The notes: generated from the letters alone by a model not told the origin. Shown: positions 9,148 to 17,197, numbered from the stretch's first letter. The stretch is 22,631 bases of DNA from DAISJD01 sp036821645 (GCA_036821645.1 DAISJD010000040.1:1-22631), one strand, 5' to 3'. Numbers and translations: made by a program.

Positions 9148-9168
9148 ATGGGTGTGACGGCGTGGTAA
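9148..9168 (+). promoter_or_regulatory. Six-codon leader ORF whose stop overlaps the cobA start
   Basis: TGAGG at 9138-9142 is a fair ribosome binding site for ATG 9148, which begins a six-codon frame (MGVTAW) ending at TAA 9166-9168. The last A of that stop is the first base of ATG 9168 (TAATG), a typical termination-reinitiation arrangement. No other ribosome binding site serves cobA directly. This may be chance. Confidence 0.3.
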
Positions 9169-10028
9169 TGACGCTCAAAGGCATAAGGTCGGATCTGCCC
9201 TATAGCCTGCCGCAATTCATGCCCGGCAGTGTCTGGCTCGTCGGTGCGGGGCCGGGCGATCCGGGACTCTTGTCGGTTCTAGCGCTCCATGCGCTCGGTT
9301 CTGCGGATTGCGTCGTCTACGACGCCTTGGTGGATGAGCGCATTCTCGCCTGTGCACGACCGGAGGCCGTGCTTGAATTTGCGGGCAAGCGCGGCGGTCG
9401 TCCTTCGCCGAAGCAACGGGATATATCTTTACGCCTCATCGCCTTGGCCAAGGAAGGCAAGCGGGTTTTGCGCCTCAAGGGCGGCGATCCGTTCGTTTTC
9501 GGCCGGGGGGGCGAAGAGGCCTTGGCTCTTGTCGCGGCGGGGATTGGGTTTCGGATCGTCCCGGGGATTACGGCGGGCATTGGCGGGCTTGCCTATGCCG
9601 GCATTCCGGTTACCCATCGCGATACGAATCAGGCCGTGACCTTCGTGACTGGCCACACGATGACCGGGGATGTGCCCGATGGACTGAATTGGGCGGCCTT
9701 GGCCCAATCGCCGGTCCTCGTTCTCTACATGGCGATGAAGCATTTACCGCAGATTGCAGCCCGTCTGATGGATGCGGGGCGGTCCGGCGATGAACCGGCG
9801 GCCCTCGTCGCCTCGGCGACGACGGAAAAACAACGCGTTATCGTCGCTACATTGGCGACGCTGTCGCATGCGGGGCAGGCGGCTGGAATCGAACCGCCAG
9901 CGATTCTCGTGATTGGCGATGTTGTCCGCTTGCGCACTGGATTGGATTGGCTTGGCGCGCTTGAAGGGCGTATACTCGATCCCAACCCTTTGATGCCCAT
10001 CGGTCCGATGAAAGAACCTTATGCATGA
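9168..10028 (+). CDS. cobA: Uroporphyrinogen-III C-methyltransferase
   Basis: SUMT uses two SAM to methylate uroporphyrinogen III at C2 and C7, giving precorrin-2 for cobalamin or sirohaem. The 286-residue protein has the glycine-rich N-terminal motif VGAGPGDPGLLS, the family signature RLKGGDPFVFGRGGEE, and GIPVTHRD in the second half. Together they cover the whole tetrapyrrole methylase domain, with no fused CysG dehydrogenase/ferrochelatase part. ATG 9168 is chosen because it overlaps a mini-ORF stop; GTG 9162 in the same frame is the alternative and adds two residues. The stop overlaps the cobB start (ATGA), so both are one transcript and the pathway context favours cobalamin. Confidence 0.93.
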   Translation: MTLKGIRSDLPYSLPQFMPGSVWLVGAGPGDPGLLSVLALHALGSADCVVYDALVDERILACARPEAVLEFAGKRGGRPSPKQRDISLRLIALAKEGKRVLRLKGGDPFVFGRGGEEALALVAAGIGFRIVPGITAGIGGLAYAGIPVTHRDTNQAVTFVTGHTMTGDVPDGLNWAALAQSPVLVLYMAMKHLPQIAARLMDAGRSGDEPAALVASATTEKQRVIVATLATLSHAGQAAGIEPPAILVIGDVVRLRTGLDWLGALEGRILDPNPLMPIGPMKEPYA

Positions 10029-11356
10029 CGACGGTGACGGATGTCTGTGGGCGGCGCGGACTGGTGCTGGCGGCCCCCCGCTCTGGCAGCGGCAAGACGG
10101 TGCTGACCCTCGCCTTGCTGCGTGCTTTGCGCAATCAGGGTATCAAGATCGCCAGTGCCAAGGTCGGACCGGACTATATCGATCCGGGATTTCATCAGGC
10201 GGCATCGGGTTACCCGTCGATCAATCTCGATCCCTGGGCTATGCGGCCTTCCACTCTGGCAGCCCTGATGCAGGGGCTTTCGGCGGATCTCATCTTGTGC
10301 GAAGGGGTGATGGGACTGTTCGATGGGGCGGGGCAGGCGGGCGAGCGCGGCAGTACGGCCGATCTCGCCGCCATGACGGGATGGCCCGTAGTTTTGATCG
10401 TCGACACTCAAGGACAATCGGCTTCGGTTGGGGCCTTGCTGCAAGGCTTTGTCCGCCACCGGGCGGACATTACGGTGGCGGGCGTGATTTTCAATCGGGT
10501 TGCCTCGTCGCGCCATTACGCCATGCTGATGGCGGCGGCACAGAAATCTGTGCCGAGCTTACGGATCCTCGGCGCGATCGAACGCAAAGCGTCACTTGAA
10601 TTGCCGGCCCGACATCTCGGTCTTGTTCTGGCCGAGGAACATACCGCCCTTGCCGATTTTCTGGACGAGGCGGCTCTCTTGATGGTCGAACGGATCGATC
10701 TTGCGGCCTTGATCGACTTGGCACGTCCGGTGACGATCACGGCACAGCCTTCCGGCGCGATGTCGGTGCCCGTTTTGGGTCAACGGATTGCCATAGCCCG
10801 GGATCTTGCCTTTGCATTTGCCTACCCACATCTCCTGTCCGCGTGGCGTGCTGCAGGGGCTGAACTTAGTTTTTTTTCGCCCTTGTCCGACGAAGGGCCA
10901 TCGCCCAATGCCGATGCGATTTTCCTGCCGGGGGGGTATCCTGAACTTTATGGAGCAATCCTTGCTGGGGCCAGTCGGTTTCGCACGGGCATGCATGCTG
11001 CGGCTGCGGCCGGAACGCGCATCTATGGCGAATGCGGCGGGTATATGGCCTTGGGCCATGGATTGGTCGATGCGGACGGACATCGCCACGAGATGGTGGG
11101 ACTGTTACCAATTTCAACCAGTATTGCCGCCCCGAAACGGCGACTCGGTTATCGATCGGTGCGGGGCCTTGCCGGTTTTTTTGCTGGCATCCCCTGTCGC
11201 GGACATGAGTTCCATTTTGCTTCGGAGGTGATGTCTAGCCCGCCAAATCCGCTGTGGCGCGTCTTCGATTCCGACGATCGACCGCTTGGCGATGCCGGTG
11301 CCGTGGTCGGTTCCGTCATGGGATCATTTTTCCACTTGATTGATCGGGAAAACTGA
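10025..11356 (+). CDS. cobB: Cobyrinic (or hydrogenobyrinic) acid a,c-diamide synthase
   Basis: Glutamine- and ATP-dependent amidation of the a and c side chains of the corrin ring. The N-terminal dethiobiotin-synthetase-like domain carries the P-loop APRSGSGKT (17-25), then KVGPDYIDPGFH for substrate and CEGVMGLFDG. The C-terminal class I glutaminase-type domain has the catalytic C337 in YGECGGYM and a late His in RGHEFHFAS. At 443 residues it is full length. It overlaps cobA by four bases. No other cob gene lies in the window, so whether the pathway here is aerobic (CobB) or anaerobic (CbiA) cannot be told; both enzymes belong to the same family. Confidence 0.93.
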   Translation: MTTVTDVCGRRGLVLAAPRSGSGKTVLTLALLRALRNQGIKIASAKVGPDYIDPGFHQAASGYPSINLDPWAMRPSTLAALMQGLSADLILCEGVMGLFDGAGQAGERGSTADLAAMTGWPVVLIVDTQGQSASVGALLQGFVRHRADITVAGVIFNRVASSRHYAMLMAAAQKSVPSLRILGAIERKASLELPARHLGLVLAEEHTALADFLDEAALLMVERIDLAALIDLARPVTITAQPSGAMSVPVLGQRIAIARDLAFAFAYPHLLSAWRAAGAELSFFSPLSDEGPSPNADAIFLPGGYPELYGAILAGASRFRTGMHAAAAAGTRIYGECGGYMALGHGLVDADGHRHEMVGLLPISTSIAAPKRRLGYRSVRGLAGFFAGIPCRGHEFHFASEVMSSPPNPLWRVFDSDDRPLGDAGAVVGSVMGSFFHLIDREN

Positions 11357-11693
11357 TCCAATCCGATTGCATTATCCCCCCCGGATCGGAGACACTAGCG
11401 GCTGATGGTTATGGCCGAATGGGCGTTTTTAAAAAGGCGACAGGGGAAGGTTGCCCTTTTCAACAAACGATCCTTTCAGGGGGCTGGAACTGCATTTTGT
11501 CTTTTTCCGGCAAGAGTGAAGTGTGTGGTTGATCCATCTCTTCACGTTATGCGATTGTGGAAAGGAACCGCACACTTTTTTACGGTTCGAGAATGCGCGG
11601 TAATTTCATCAAGCCGGACGAGACGCGATCATCACGGATCCTGCATAGACACGCGGTGTTTTGGCGGGTGATGTGAATGTGCCTTAGGGGGGT
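11357..11693. other. 337-base intergenic region between cobB and the GntR gene
   Basis: No credible protein gene; an 88-codon frame from 11405 has no family features. The region includes the palindromic-looking GCGTTTTTAAAAAGGC near 11423-11438 and a terminator-like hairpin ending at 11581, which leaves room for a small RNA or a long regulated leader. Confidence 0.5.
11521..11581 (+). terminator. Orphan rho-independent terminator-like hairpin with a T-run
   Basis: GTGTGTGGTT (11521-11530) pairs with AACCGCACAC (11566-11575) as ten consecutive RNA base pairs including one G-U, and TTTTTT follows directly at 11576-11581. The loop is long (35 bases). An overlapping alternative helix, GTGAAG (11516-11521) with CTTCAC (11540-11545), cannot form at the same time without a pseudoknot, so an attenuator or antiterminator is conceivable. 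It lies 165 bases after cobB and 112 before the next start. Confidence 0.45.
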
Positions 11694-12398
11694 ATGGGGC
11701 GGGTTATGAATGAATTTTCCGATGCCGGACGTCAGGATGTTTCCGTCGTCGATACGATCATTGCGGCGATCATCGCCGCGATCCGTGAAGGTCGGTTCGT
11801 CGGTGGTCAGCGTCTTATCGAAGCTGATTTCGCACGCGGGCTCAGCGTCAGCCGCAGTGCTGTGCGCGAAGCGTTTCAACGGTTGGCTGCCGATGGTCTG
11901 CTGACGGTGGAACGTCATCGCGGCGTTTCCGTCCGCGAATGGACCCGCAAGGAAGTATCGGATCTCTTCACCGTGCGCCGTGCTCTCGAAGGGCTCGCGG
12001 CGGAATTGGCAACGCCGGTGATTGCGGCCGATCCAAGCGAGGTCTTAGCCCTGCGCGCCGCCCTCGATGCGGCGGTGGCAAGCGGCGATCTCGGCAATTT
12101 TTCCAGGGTCAATGAAGAGTTCCACGCCCTTGTGGTCAATGCGGCCGGCAATGCCATTCTTGCCGATGTCCTGGGTAAACTCGGACATTCGATCTATCGT
12201 CTGCAATTTCGCGTCGTCATGGCGCGCCAAGCGGCCTTTGAAAGCAATAAGCAGCATCACGAGATGATCGATGCGTTCGTTGCCAACGATAGCAAGCGGG
12301 CCCGTGAAATCGCCGAAGATCATGTTTCGAATGCCGCCCAATTGGTCCAGATGTTGCCGGACAGCTATTTCGGCGGGACAATGTTGGCATCGCTCTGA
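11694..12398 (+). CDS. GntR-family transcriptional regulator, FCD (FadR) subfamily
   Basis: The 234-residue protein has an N-terminal winged helix-turn-helix (about 20-85: EGRFVGGQRLIEADFARGLSVSRSAVREAFQRLAADGLL is the recognisable core in two stretches), followed by an all-helical FCD effector domain. Histidines in EEFHALV, QHHEMIDAF and EDHVSNA match the metal-binding positions seen in many FCD regulators, which sense small carboxylates. The ligand and targets are unknown. The start is ATG 11694 (AGGGGGG immediately before, rather close) or ATG 11706, which would shorten it by four residues. It stands alone, convergent to gtrA. Confidence 0.9.
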   Translation: MGRVMNEFSDAGRQDVSVVDTIIAAIIAAIREGRFVGGQRLIEADFARGLSVSRSAVREAFQRLAADGLLTVERHRGVSVREWTRKEVSDLFTVRRALEGLAAELATPVIAADPSEVLALRAALDAAVASGDLGNFSRVNEEFHALVVNAAGNAILADVLGKLGHSIYRLQFRVVMARQAAFESNKQHHEMIDAFVANDSKRAREIAEDHVSNAAQLVQMLPDSYFGGTMLASL

Positions 12399-12405
12399 GA
12401 TCGGG

Positions 12406-12419
12406 GGCGGCGTGCCGCC
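12406..12419. terminator. Compact hairpin between convergent genes
   Basis: GGCGG-CGTG-CCGCC is a perfect five-pair stem with a four-base loop in the 27-base gap between the ends of the GntR gene and gtrA. It could terminate from both sides, though neither side shows a strong T-run. Confidence 0.35.
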
Positions 12420-12425
12420 TTATGC

Positions 12426-12845
12426 TTAATCGACCGCAAATACAAGCCGCCGGGCACCCGTGAAATTCAACAGGAGTCCGGCGACGGTTCCTGCTGCTTG
12501 TGCGAGGATCGGATACGCGGCGCAGAGCGGGATTTGTGAGACGAGAAGCGTGTAGACAACAAGGTTCAGCACGCCGCCGCCGCTATTGACCAAGACAAAG
12601 CGGCCCCATTGGCCGAGCCTGCCGGGTGGGCTATCCCCGTTCCGTTTGAAGGTAAAGCGGCGATTGAGGGCCCAATTGACGCTGACCGCGACGAACCAGG
12701 CCACAACCCGCCCGGAATAAAGGCCGCCGACCAACCAAAGATAAAGGGATAGGGTGCTGGCATCGACGAGAAAGCCAACCGCCCCGACCAGCGCAAAGCG
12801 CAGGAACTGGGTCGCGACGGTTTTGGGAGGATCGCCGGGCGGCAC
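12426..12845 (-). CDS. GtrA-family membrane protein
   Basis: A 139-residue protein with four hydrophobic segments and the GtrA/PF04138-type pattern: FLRFALVGAVGFLVD at the start, NWALNRRFTF after the second segment and a final LLNFTGARRLVF. GtrA proteins are inner-membrane partners of glycosyltransferases and are thought to move undecaprenyl-linked sugars across the membrane. No such glycosyltransferase adjoins, so the substrate is unknown. The start is GTG 12845, six bases after the panB stop, without a clear ribosome binding site, suggesting translation coupled to panB. Confidence 0.88.
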   Translation of the reverse strand: MPPGDPPKTVATQFLRFALVGAVGFLVDASTLSLYLWLVGGLYSGRVVAWFVAVSVNWALNRRFTFKRNGDSPPGRLGQWGRFVLVNSGGGVLNLVVYTLLVSQIPLCAAYPILAQAAGTVAGLLLNFTGARRLVFAVD

Positions 12846-12851
12846 GACACG

Positions 12852-13682
12852 TTATCCCAATTTCGATACTGTTTTCGTCCCGAAACAATGGGCGTCGGTC
12901 GGAAATGTTCTCGCGCGCACTTCCGTTGCGAAATGACCGACGGCCTGACTGATCTGTGGGGCAAGATCGGCGTAGCGTTTGACGAAACGCGGTGTGAAAT
13001 CGGTGAAAAGCCCCAGAATATCCTCACTGACCAACACCTGCCCGTCGCAGGCGGGTGACGCGCCGATCCCGATCGTCGGGATGGCAAGCTCTGCCGTCAG
13101 GCTTCGGGCCAAGGGTTCCATGACGCCTTCGAGGACGATCGCAAAGGCACCGGCGGCGGCAATGGCACGGGCGTCGTGACTGACTTTCTCGATCTCGGCG
13201 GCATCGCGTCCTTGAACCCGAAACCCCCCCACCGTATGGACCGCTTGGGGCATTAAGCCGACATGCCCACAAACGGGAATCCCCCGTTCGACGAGATAGC
13301 GTACGGTGGCCGACATTTCCCGACCGCCTTCGAGTTTGACGGCCCCGCATTGGGTTTCCGCCATCACGCGGGCGGCCGCCACGAAGGCTTGTTCCGGCGA
13401 GACCTGATAGCTGCCAAAGGGCAGATCAACCACGACAAGGGATTTGCTGCTGCCGCGCACGACGGCCGCCCCATGATTGATCATCATATCGAGACTGACG
13501 CCGAGCGTGCTTGGCAAACCGTAAAGGACCATACCCAATGAATCGCCAACCAACAGGACATCGACATGCGGATCGAACAAGCGGGCCATAGGGGTGGTAT
13601 AGGCCGTCAACCAGACGCTTGGGGTGGCTTCTTTGGCGATATCGCGAACGGTTGCCCGTCTGGTGCCTATTTGCGCGCTCAT
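12852..13682 (-). CDS. panB: 3-methyl-2-oxobutanoate hydroxymethyltransferase
   Basis: First step of pantothenate synthesis: transfer of a hydroxymethyl group from 5,10-methylene-THF to 2-oxoisovalerate, giving ketopantoate. The 276 residues include LLVGDSLGMVLYG (metal-binding Asp), VKLEGG, GHVGLMPQ, VLEGV (catalytic Glu) and IPTIGIGASPACDGQVLV, the whole TIM-barrel set. AAGGA lies 7 bases before the ATG at 13682. The usual partner panC is not beside it; gtrA follows after six bases instead. Its substrate derives from the valine branch, to which ilvD in this window also belongs, but the genes are far apart and the link is only metabolic. Confidence 0.95.
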   Translation of the reverse strand: MSAQIGTRRATVRDIAKEATPSVWLTAYTTPMARLFDPHVDVLLVGDSLGMVLYGLPSTLGVSLDMMINHGAAVVRGSSKSLVVVDLPFGSYQVSPEQAFVAAARVMAETQCGAVKLEGGREMSATVRYLVERGIPVCGHVGLMPQAVHTVGGFRVQGRDAAEIEKVSHDARAIAAAGAFAIVLEGVMEPLARSLTAELAIPTIGIGASPACDGQVLVSEDILGLFTDFTPRFVKRYADLAPQISQAVGHFATEVRARTFPTDAHCFGTKTVSKLG

Positions 13683-14166
13683 TCTGTGTCCTTATGATCC
13701 GGTGAACGAGGGACTGATCTCAGTGCAGAAGTGGGATGATAGGGTATTTCATTCAGTAAAAAAAGATTGCCTGTGTATGATGAATTCAATGATGAAACAC
13801 AGATCTGTCGTTGATCTGGATCTTTGAATAAGGATGCCGCCAAGCGTGGCGGCCGCGAGCATAAGGGCTCCGGCGATTTTATCAACACTTATTCTGAACG
13901 TGCAAATGCGGTTGTAATTTGCGGGATATTTTTTAACAGCTTTAACGGCTTATCATGTTGATAAACATTTTCTATAAAATCTTTTTCTTAGAAAATATTA
14001 ATGTCTAAAAAATTTATTTAAAAAAGATCAATTTGACTATGATTTAATTTAATAAAGTAAAAATGAATAATTTTAAACAATGTTTTACGGGAATGCGCGA
14101 TGGTTACCCTGTCTGTGTGGGTTTTATCGATCATATTTGAGAATTGTCTTCCTGGGGCATGCAATC
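13683..14166. other. AT-rich divergent intergenic region between panB and the MCP gene
   Basis: About 480 bases without a credible gene. The first half is of ordinary composition and contains the hairpin at 13836-13853; from about 13920 to 14080 it is strongly AT-rich with A and T runs. Candidate -35-like TTGACT lies near 14033, but no convincing paired -10 at 17 bases, and no sigma-28 motif as would be expected if the MCP were in a flagellar regulon. Confidence 0.5.
13836..13853. terminator. Perfect hairpin in the divergent intergenic region
   Basis: GCCGCCA-AGCG-TGGCGGC: seven perfect pairs around a four-base loop. On the minus strand it is followed by ATCCTTATTC, on the plus strand by GC-rich sequence. 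It is not at the end of any gene I can see, so it could end an unannotated small transcript. Confidence 0.3.
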
Positions 14167-15834
14167 ATGAAGCATTCAACCGGCATGAAGCAACAAGGCC
14201 AGCGCCGTTTCTGGACATTGGGGCGTAGGCTGGTTGCTGGGTTCAGCGCTGCCATTCTCCTCGGTTTTGCTTTGATGGTCGGGCTGCAAGCCCTTGATCT
14301 CCAAAAATCCTTGATCGGGCTTTCGGTCACGGCACTCAAGGAAAAAACGACGCAATTGGGCAATGCGATGCGGGTCGGCATCATGGGGGGCGATGGCGGG
14401 GCGCTTGAATCCGAATATAAACCCCTGGCCGACGCCCCGGAGAGCCAATTGGCCGCCATTGCCGCCTATCGGGCCGACGGCTCGGAAATCATCGCCTATC
14501 ATCATCAGAAATTGCCGCACATCGAAATCGCCGGGCGTTTGTCAGGGGCACCGGATGTCTTGGCGAAAGGCGAGATCCGGGTCGAAACCCTGGCCTCCCA
14601 TGTCGTCATTATCGTGCCCGTTCAAAATTTACGCGGCAATAAGGTGATCGGGGCCATCGTCGCCGCTTGGAGCATCGAAGCCCAGAACGCCGCGATCCGA
14701 ACGGCGCTCGAACGCCAAGTCTTGGTTGCCGTAATCGTGATGGTCGTCTTGCTGCTCGTGCTGTTCATGTTGGTGCAGCGTCTCATTGCCGGACCCTTGA
14801 TGGGTATGTCCGCTGCGATGGAAACATTGGCGTCCGGTGAGGTATCGATCGCGATACCGGGGCTTGGCCGGGGCGATGAAATCGGTCGTATGGCGGCCTC
14901 GGTTGCGATCTTTCGCGACAATGCCCAGGCGGTGCTGGATCATGCTCGAATGCGCGAGGTGGAAAAACAGGCCGCAGAAGAAGCCCGCCGGTCGGCCTTG
15001 CTCGATCTTGCGGGACGCCTTGAGGCGAGCGTGAAGTCGGTTGCCGACAGTCTCGGTCGATCGGCGGGTGCATTGGAAGACGGGGCCCGGAATTTGGCGC
15101 AATCGGCTGTTGAATCCAGCGGGCGCATTGCCGGGGCCGCCTCGGCATCGACAGAAACTTCGGCTTCGATTGAATCGGTTGCGGCGGCGGCGGAAGAACT
15201 CTCGGCGTCGATTGCCGAACTCGATCGGCAATCGAAGGGCTCGGCCAAGGTGGCCGAACTGGCGGTGCGCGAGGCCACCCAGGCCAGCCGCCGGGTGGGT
15301 GAATTGTCCAGTGCCGCAAGCCGGATCGGCGAGGTCGTGCGTCTCATCAACGATATCGCCAGTCGGACCAATCTTCTGGCCCTCAATGCCACGATCGAGG
15401 CGGCGCGCGCGGGCGATGCCGGGAAAGGCTTTGCCGTGGTGGCGGGGGAGGTGAAGGCGCTGGCCACGCAAACGGCGCGGGCCACCGACGATATCGCAGA
15501 ACAGGTCGCCGCCATCCAAGGGGCGACGCAAGAAGTCGCGACCGTGATCCAGGGTATCGAGGCGACGATCCACAAGATCAGTGAAATCTCCGCCAGCATG
15601 ACCGAGGGGATCGGCCAGCAAGGTCATGCGACGGCAGAAATCGCGCGCAGCGTTCAACAGGCCTCAGGAGGGGCCGCCGAAGTATCCGACACGATCACCA
15701 GGGTCAGTCAATTGGCCAGTGAAACGGGGCGTAGCGCCGATGCGATTTTGGGATCGGCGCAATCCTTGGTCGGCCAATCGGAAACCCTGACCCACGCACT
15801 TCAGGATTTCCTCGCAGCGGCGCGTGCGGCCTAA
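14167..15834 (+). CDS. Methyl-accepting chemotaxis protein
   Basis: Transmembrane chemoreceptor of 555 residues. TM1 spans about 22-42, a periplasmic sensing domain about 43-183 (single-Cache-like size), and TM2 about 184-208. A HAMP linker follows (RLIAGPLMGMSAAMETLASG onward), then the long coiled-coil signalling domain. The hairpin tip is at 391-431 (INDIASRTNLLALNATIEAA, GKGFAVVAGEVKALA) and is intact for binding CheA and CheW. There is no C-terminal CheR-tethering pentapeptide; the protein ends AARAA. ATG 14167 is chosen because a TGGGG-type ribosome binding site lies about 9 bases upstream and because it puts TM1 near the N-terminus; the frame is open back to 14080. No che genes are near. 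The ligand is unknown. Confidence 0.92.
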   Translation: MKHSTGMKQQGQRRFWTLGRRLVAGFSAAILLGFALMVGLQALDLQKSLIGLSVTALKEKTTQLGNAMRVGIMGGDGGALESEYKPLADAPESQLAAIAAYRADGSEIIAYHHQKLPHIEIAGRLSGAPDVLAKGEIRVETLASHVVIIVPVQNLRGNKVIGAIVAAWSIEAQNAAIRTALERQVLVAVIVMVVLLLVLFMLVQRLIAGPLMGMSAAMETLASGEVSIAIPGLGRGDEIGRMAASVAIFRDNAQAVLDHARMREVEKQAAEEARRSALLDLAGRLEASVKSVADSLGRSAGALEDGARNLAQSAVESSGRIAGAASASTETSASIESVAAAAEELSASIAELDRQSKGSAKVAELAVREATQASRRVGELSSAASRIGEVVRLINDIASRTNLLALNATIEAARAGDAGKGFAVVAGEVKALATQTARATDDIAEQVAAIQGATQEVATVIQGIEATIHKISEISASMTEGIGQQGHATAEIARSVQQASGGAAEVSDTITRVSQLASETGRSADAILGSAQSLVGQSETLTHALQDFLAAARAA

Positions 15835-15853
15835 GGCGAAGCTTTTGACAGGG

Positions 15854-15901
15854 CCGATCGATTAGGGGAAACTCGCCGCACTATTTCCCCTCTTCGATCG
15901 G
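15854..15901 (+). promoter_or_regulatory. Long hairpin between the MCP gene and the TPR-glycosyltransferase gene
   Basis: CCGATCGA (15854-15861) pairs with TCGATCGG (15894-15901), and AGGGGAAA (15864-15871) with TTTCCCCT (15884-15891), leaving a TT/CT internal mismatch and a 12-base loop. It begins 20 bases after the MCP stop and could be its terminator. Its last two bases are also the first two of GGAG (15900-15903), the ribosome binding site of GTG 15911, so it may instead control translation of the next gene. Confidence 0.5.
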
Positions 15902-15910
15902 AGTGCGCAG

Positions 15911-17197
15911 GTGACGGAAGCGATGCGGGCCATTGCCCAAGGGGTTGCCGCCCTCAATGCCGGCAAACCGGCGGAGGCGGTCGGGCCGTTCTTTGCTGCA
16001 ATCCGGCAAGATCCGCAGGAAGAACAAGGATGGCTGGGCCTCGCCCTGGCCCTGACCCTAGAGGGGCGGGGCGGCGACCTGCTCGGCCTCGTCAATCACC
16101 GGATCGCGGTCAAGGGCGACGGGTTTTTATTCATCCACGCGCTCGGCAGTACGATTTTGGGCTATCGCTTGTTTGCCCATCTGCGCGGGATGGCCGGTCT
16201 CTTTGCGCCGGATCACCCGTTTCGCCCGCCGATCGACTATGCGCTGGGCTGTGCCGCCCTGTTGGAGGGCAAGGACGACGAGGCTTTCGCCCATTTTGCC
16301 GTCTTTAAGCAAAGGGCATTATCAGCCCGGTCCGAGGCATGGCCGATCGGCCCCGAAAGCCCGTTCAATATCGCCTATCGTCAGGCGACTCTGATCGAAG
16401 ATCGCCCCTGGGTCGATGCCTTGGGGGAGGGTGAACCCACGCTCGACGGCTGGGCCGAACCGACCTTCTGGGACGCGACGGCGGCGTGCGATCAGCGCGA
16501 AACGCCGGTGCTGGCGGCGGCGTGCGATCGGCATTATTTCCCGCTTTTTGCACCGGGTCTCGTCGCGTCGCTGGCCCAACAGATGCCGGGGGGGTGCTTC
16601 CATCTGCATATCGTGGCCCCGGACGACGAAACCCGTGCGGCGGCTGCCGATCTGGCGGGGCGGTTTTCAGACCTCGATCTGCATTTTTCGAGCGAGCCCC
16701 CCTCGCGTTATCAAAGCGGGGCGTTTTACGCCTCCAATCGGTTTTTGATCGCACCGGCCCTGCGCCGTCAGTATCCGGGGCGGGGGTTGTTGCTCATCGA
16801 TGTCGATGTTGAAATCCTGGCCCCGCTGGATCCGCTTTATCACGCGGCGGCCGGTTTCGATCATGTCGGCTTTCGCTATGACGGGCTTGGGCCGTGCTCG
16901 CGCTATCCGGCGGTCGCAACCTGGTGGGGCACGGGGGCCGGTGCGACGCGTCTCTTGAACAAGACCAATCGATTCCTGGCGGCAAAACTCGATATTCCCT
17001 GGCCGTTCAACTGGATGCTGGATCAGGCGGCCTTGGGGTCCGTGCGGCGCTGGGCCGGGGGGCAGGACGGGCTGGCGCTCGCCTGCTTCAACGACCTCAC
17101 CGGCCAGCATTTCCAACCCTGGCTGCGCCCGGTCGGCGGCGACGAAAAAGCCGCCCTCATCCGCGCGGCAGAGGGGCGGGGGGCATCGCACCCCTGA
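15911..17197 (+). CDS. TPR protein with a GT8-like glycosyltransferase domain
   Basis: The 428-residue protein starts with a TPR-like segment (about 1-90: AIAQGVAALNAGKPAEAVGP and EEQGWLGLALALTLEGR). From about 195 it becomes a nucleotide-sugar transferase-like domain: LAAACDRHYFPLFAPGLVASL, an acceptor/donor region AFYASNRFLIAPAL, and LLLIDVDVEIL with D297-V-D299 as the DxD-type metal and sugar-nucleotide site. WPFNWMLDQAAL further on fits the GT-A fold of family 8-like enzymes. The sugar and acceptor are unknown. No signal peptide is seen, so it is likely cytoplasmic. GTG 15911 has GGAG at seven bases upstream. The gene is GC-richer than the core genes to the left. Confidence 0.75.
   Translation: MTEAMRAIAQGVAALNAGKPAEAVGPFFAAIRQDPQEEQGWLGLALALTLEGRGGDLLGLVNHRIAVKGDGFLFIHALGSTILGYRLFAHLRGMAGLFAPDHPFRPPIDYALGCAALLEGKDDEAFAHFAVFKQRALSARSEAWPIGPESPFNIAYRQATLIEDRPWVDALGEGEPTLDGWAEPTFWDATAACDQRETPVLAAACDRHYFPLFAPGLVASLAQQMPGGCFHLHIVAPDDETRAAAADLAGRFSDLDLHFSSEPPSRYQSGAFYASNRFLIAPALRRQYPGRGLLLIDVDVEILAPLDPLYHAAAGFDHVGFRYDGLGPCSRYPAVATWWGTGAGATRLLNKTNRFLAAKLDIPWPFNWMLDQAALGSVRRWAGGQDGLALACFNDLTGQHFQPWLRPVGGDEKAALIRAAEGRGASHP

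Noticed and set aside
8804..9167. Cobalamin riboswitch upstream of cobA
   Set aside because: The B12 box and the conserved core sequences were not found; only small direct repeats and a mini-ORF are visible.
11405..11671. 88-codon frame in the cobB-GntR gap
   Set aside because: It runs through the terminator-like hairpin, has no ribosome binding site and no recognisable protein pattern.
14629..15657. 342-codon open frame on the minus strand
   Set aside because: It lies wholly opposite the well-supported MCP gene, is rich in Arg, Gly and His, and has no family features; it is a shadow of biased codon use.
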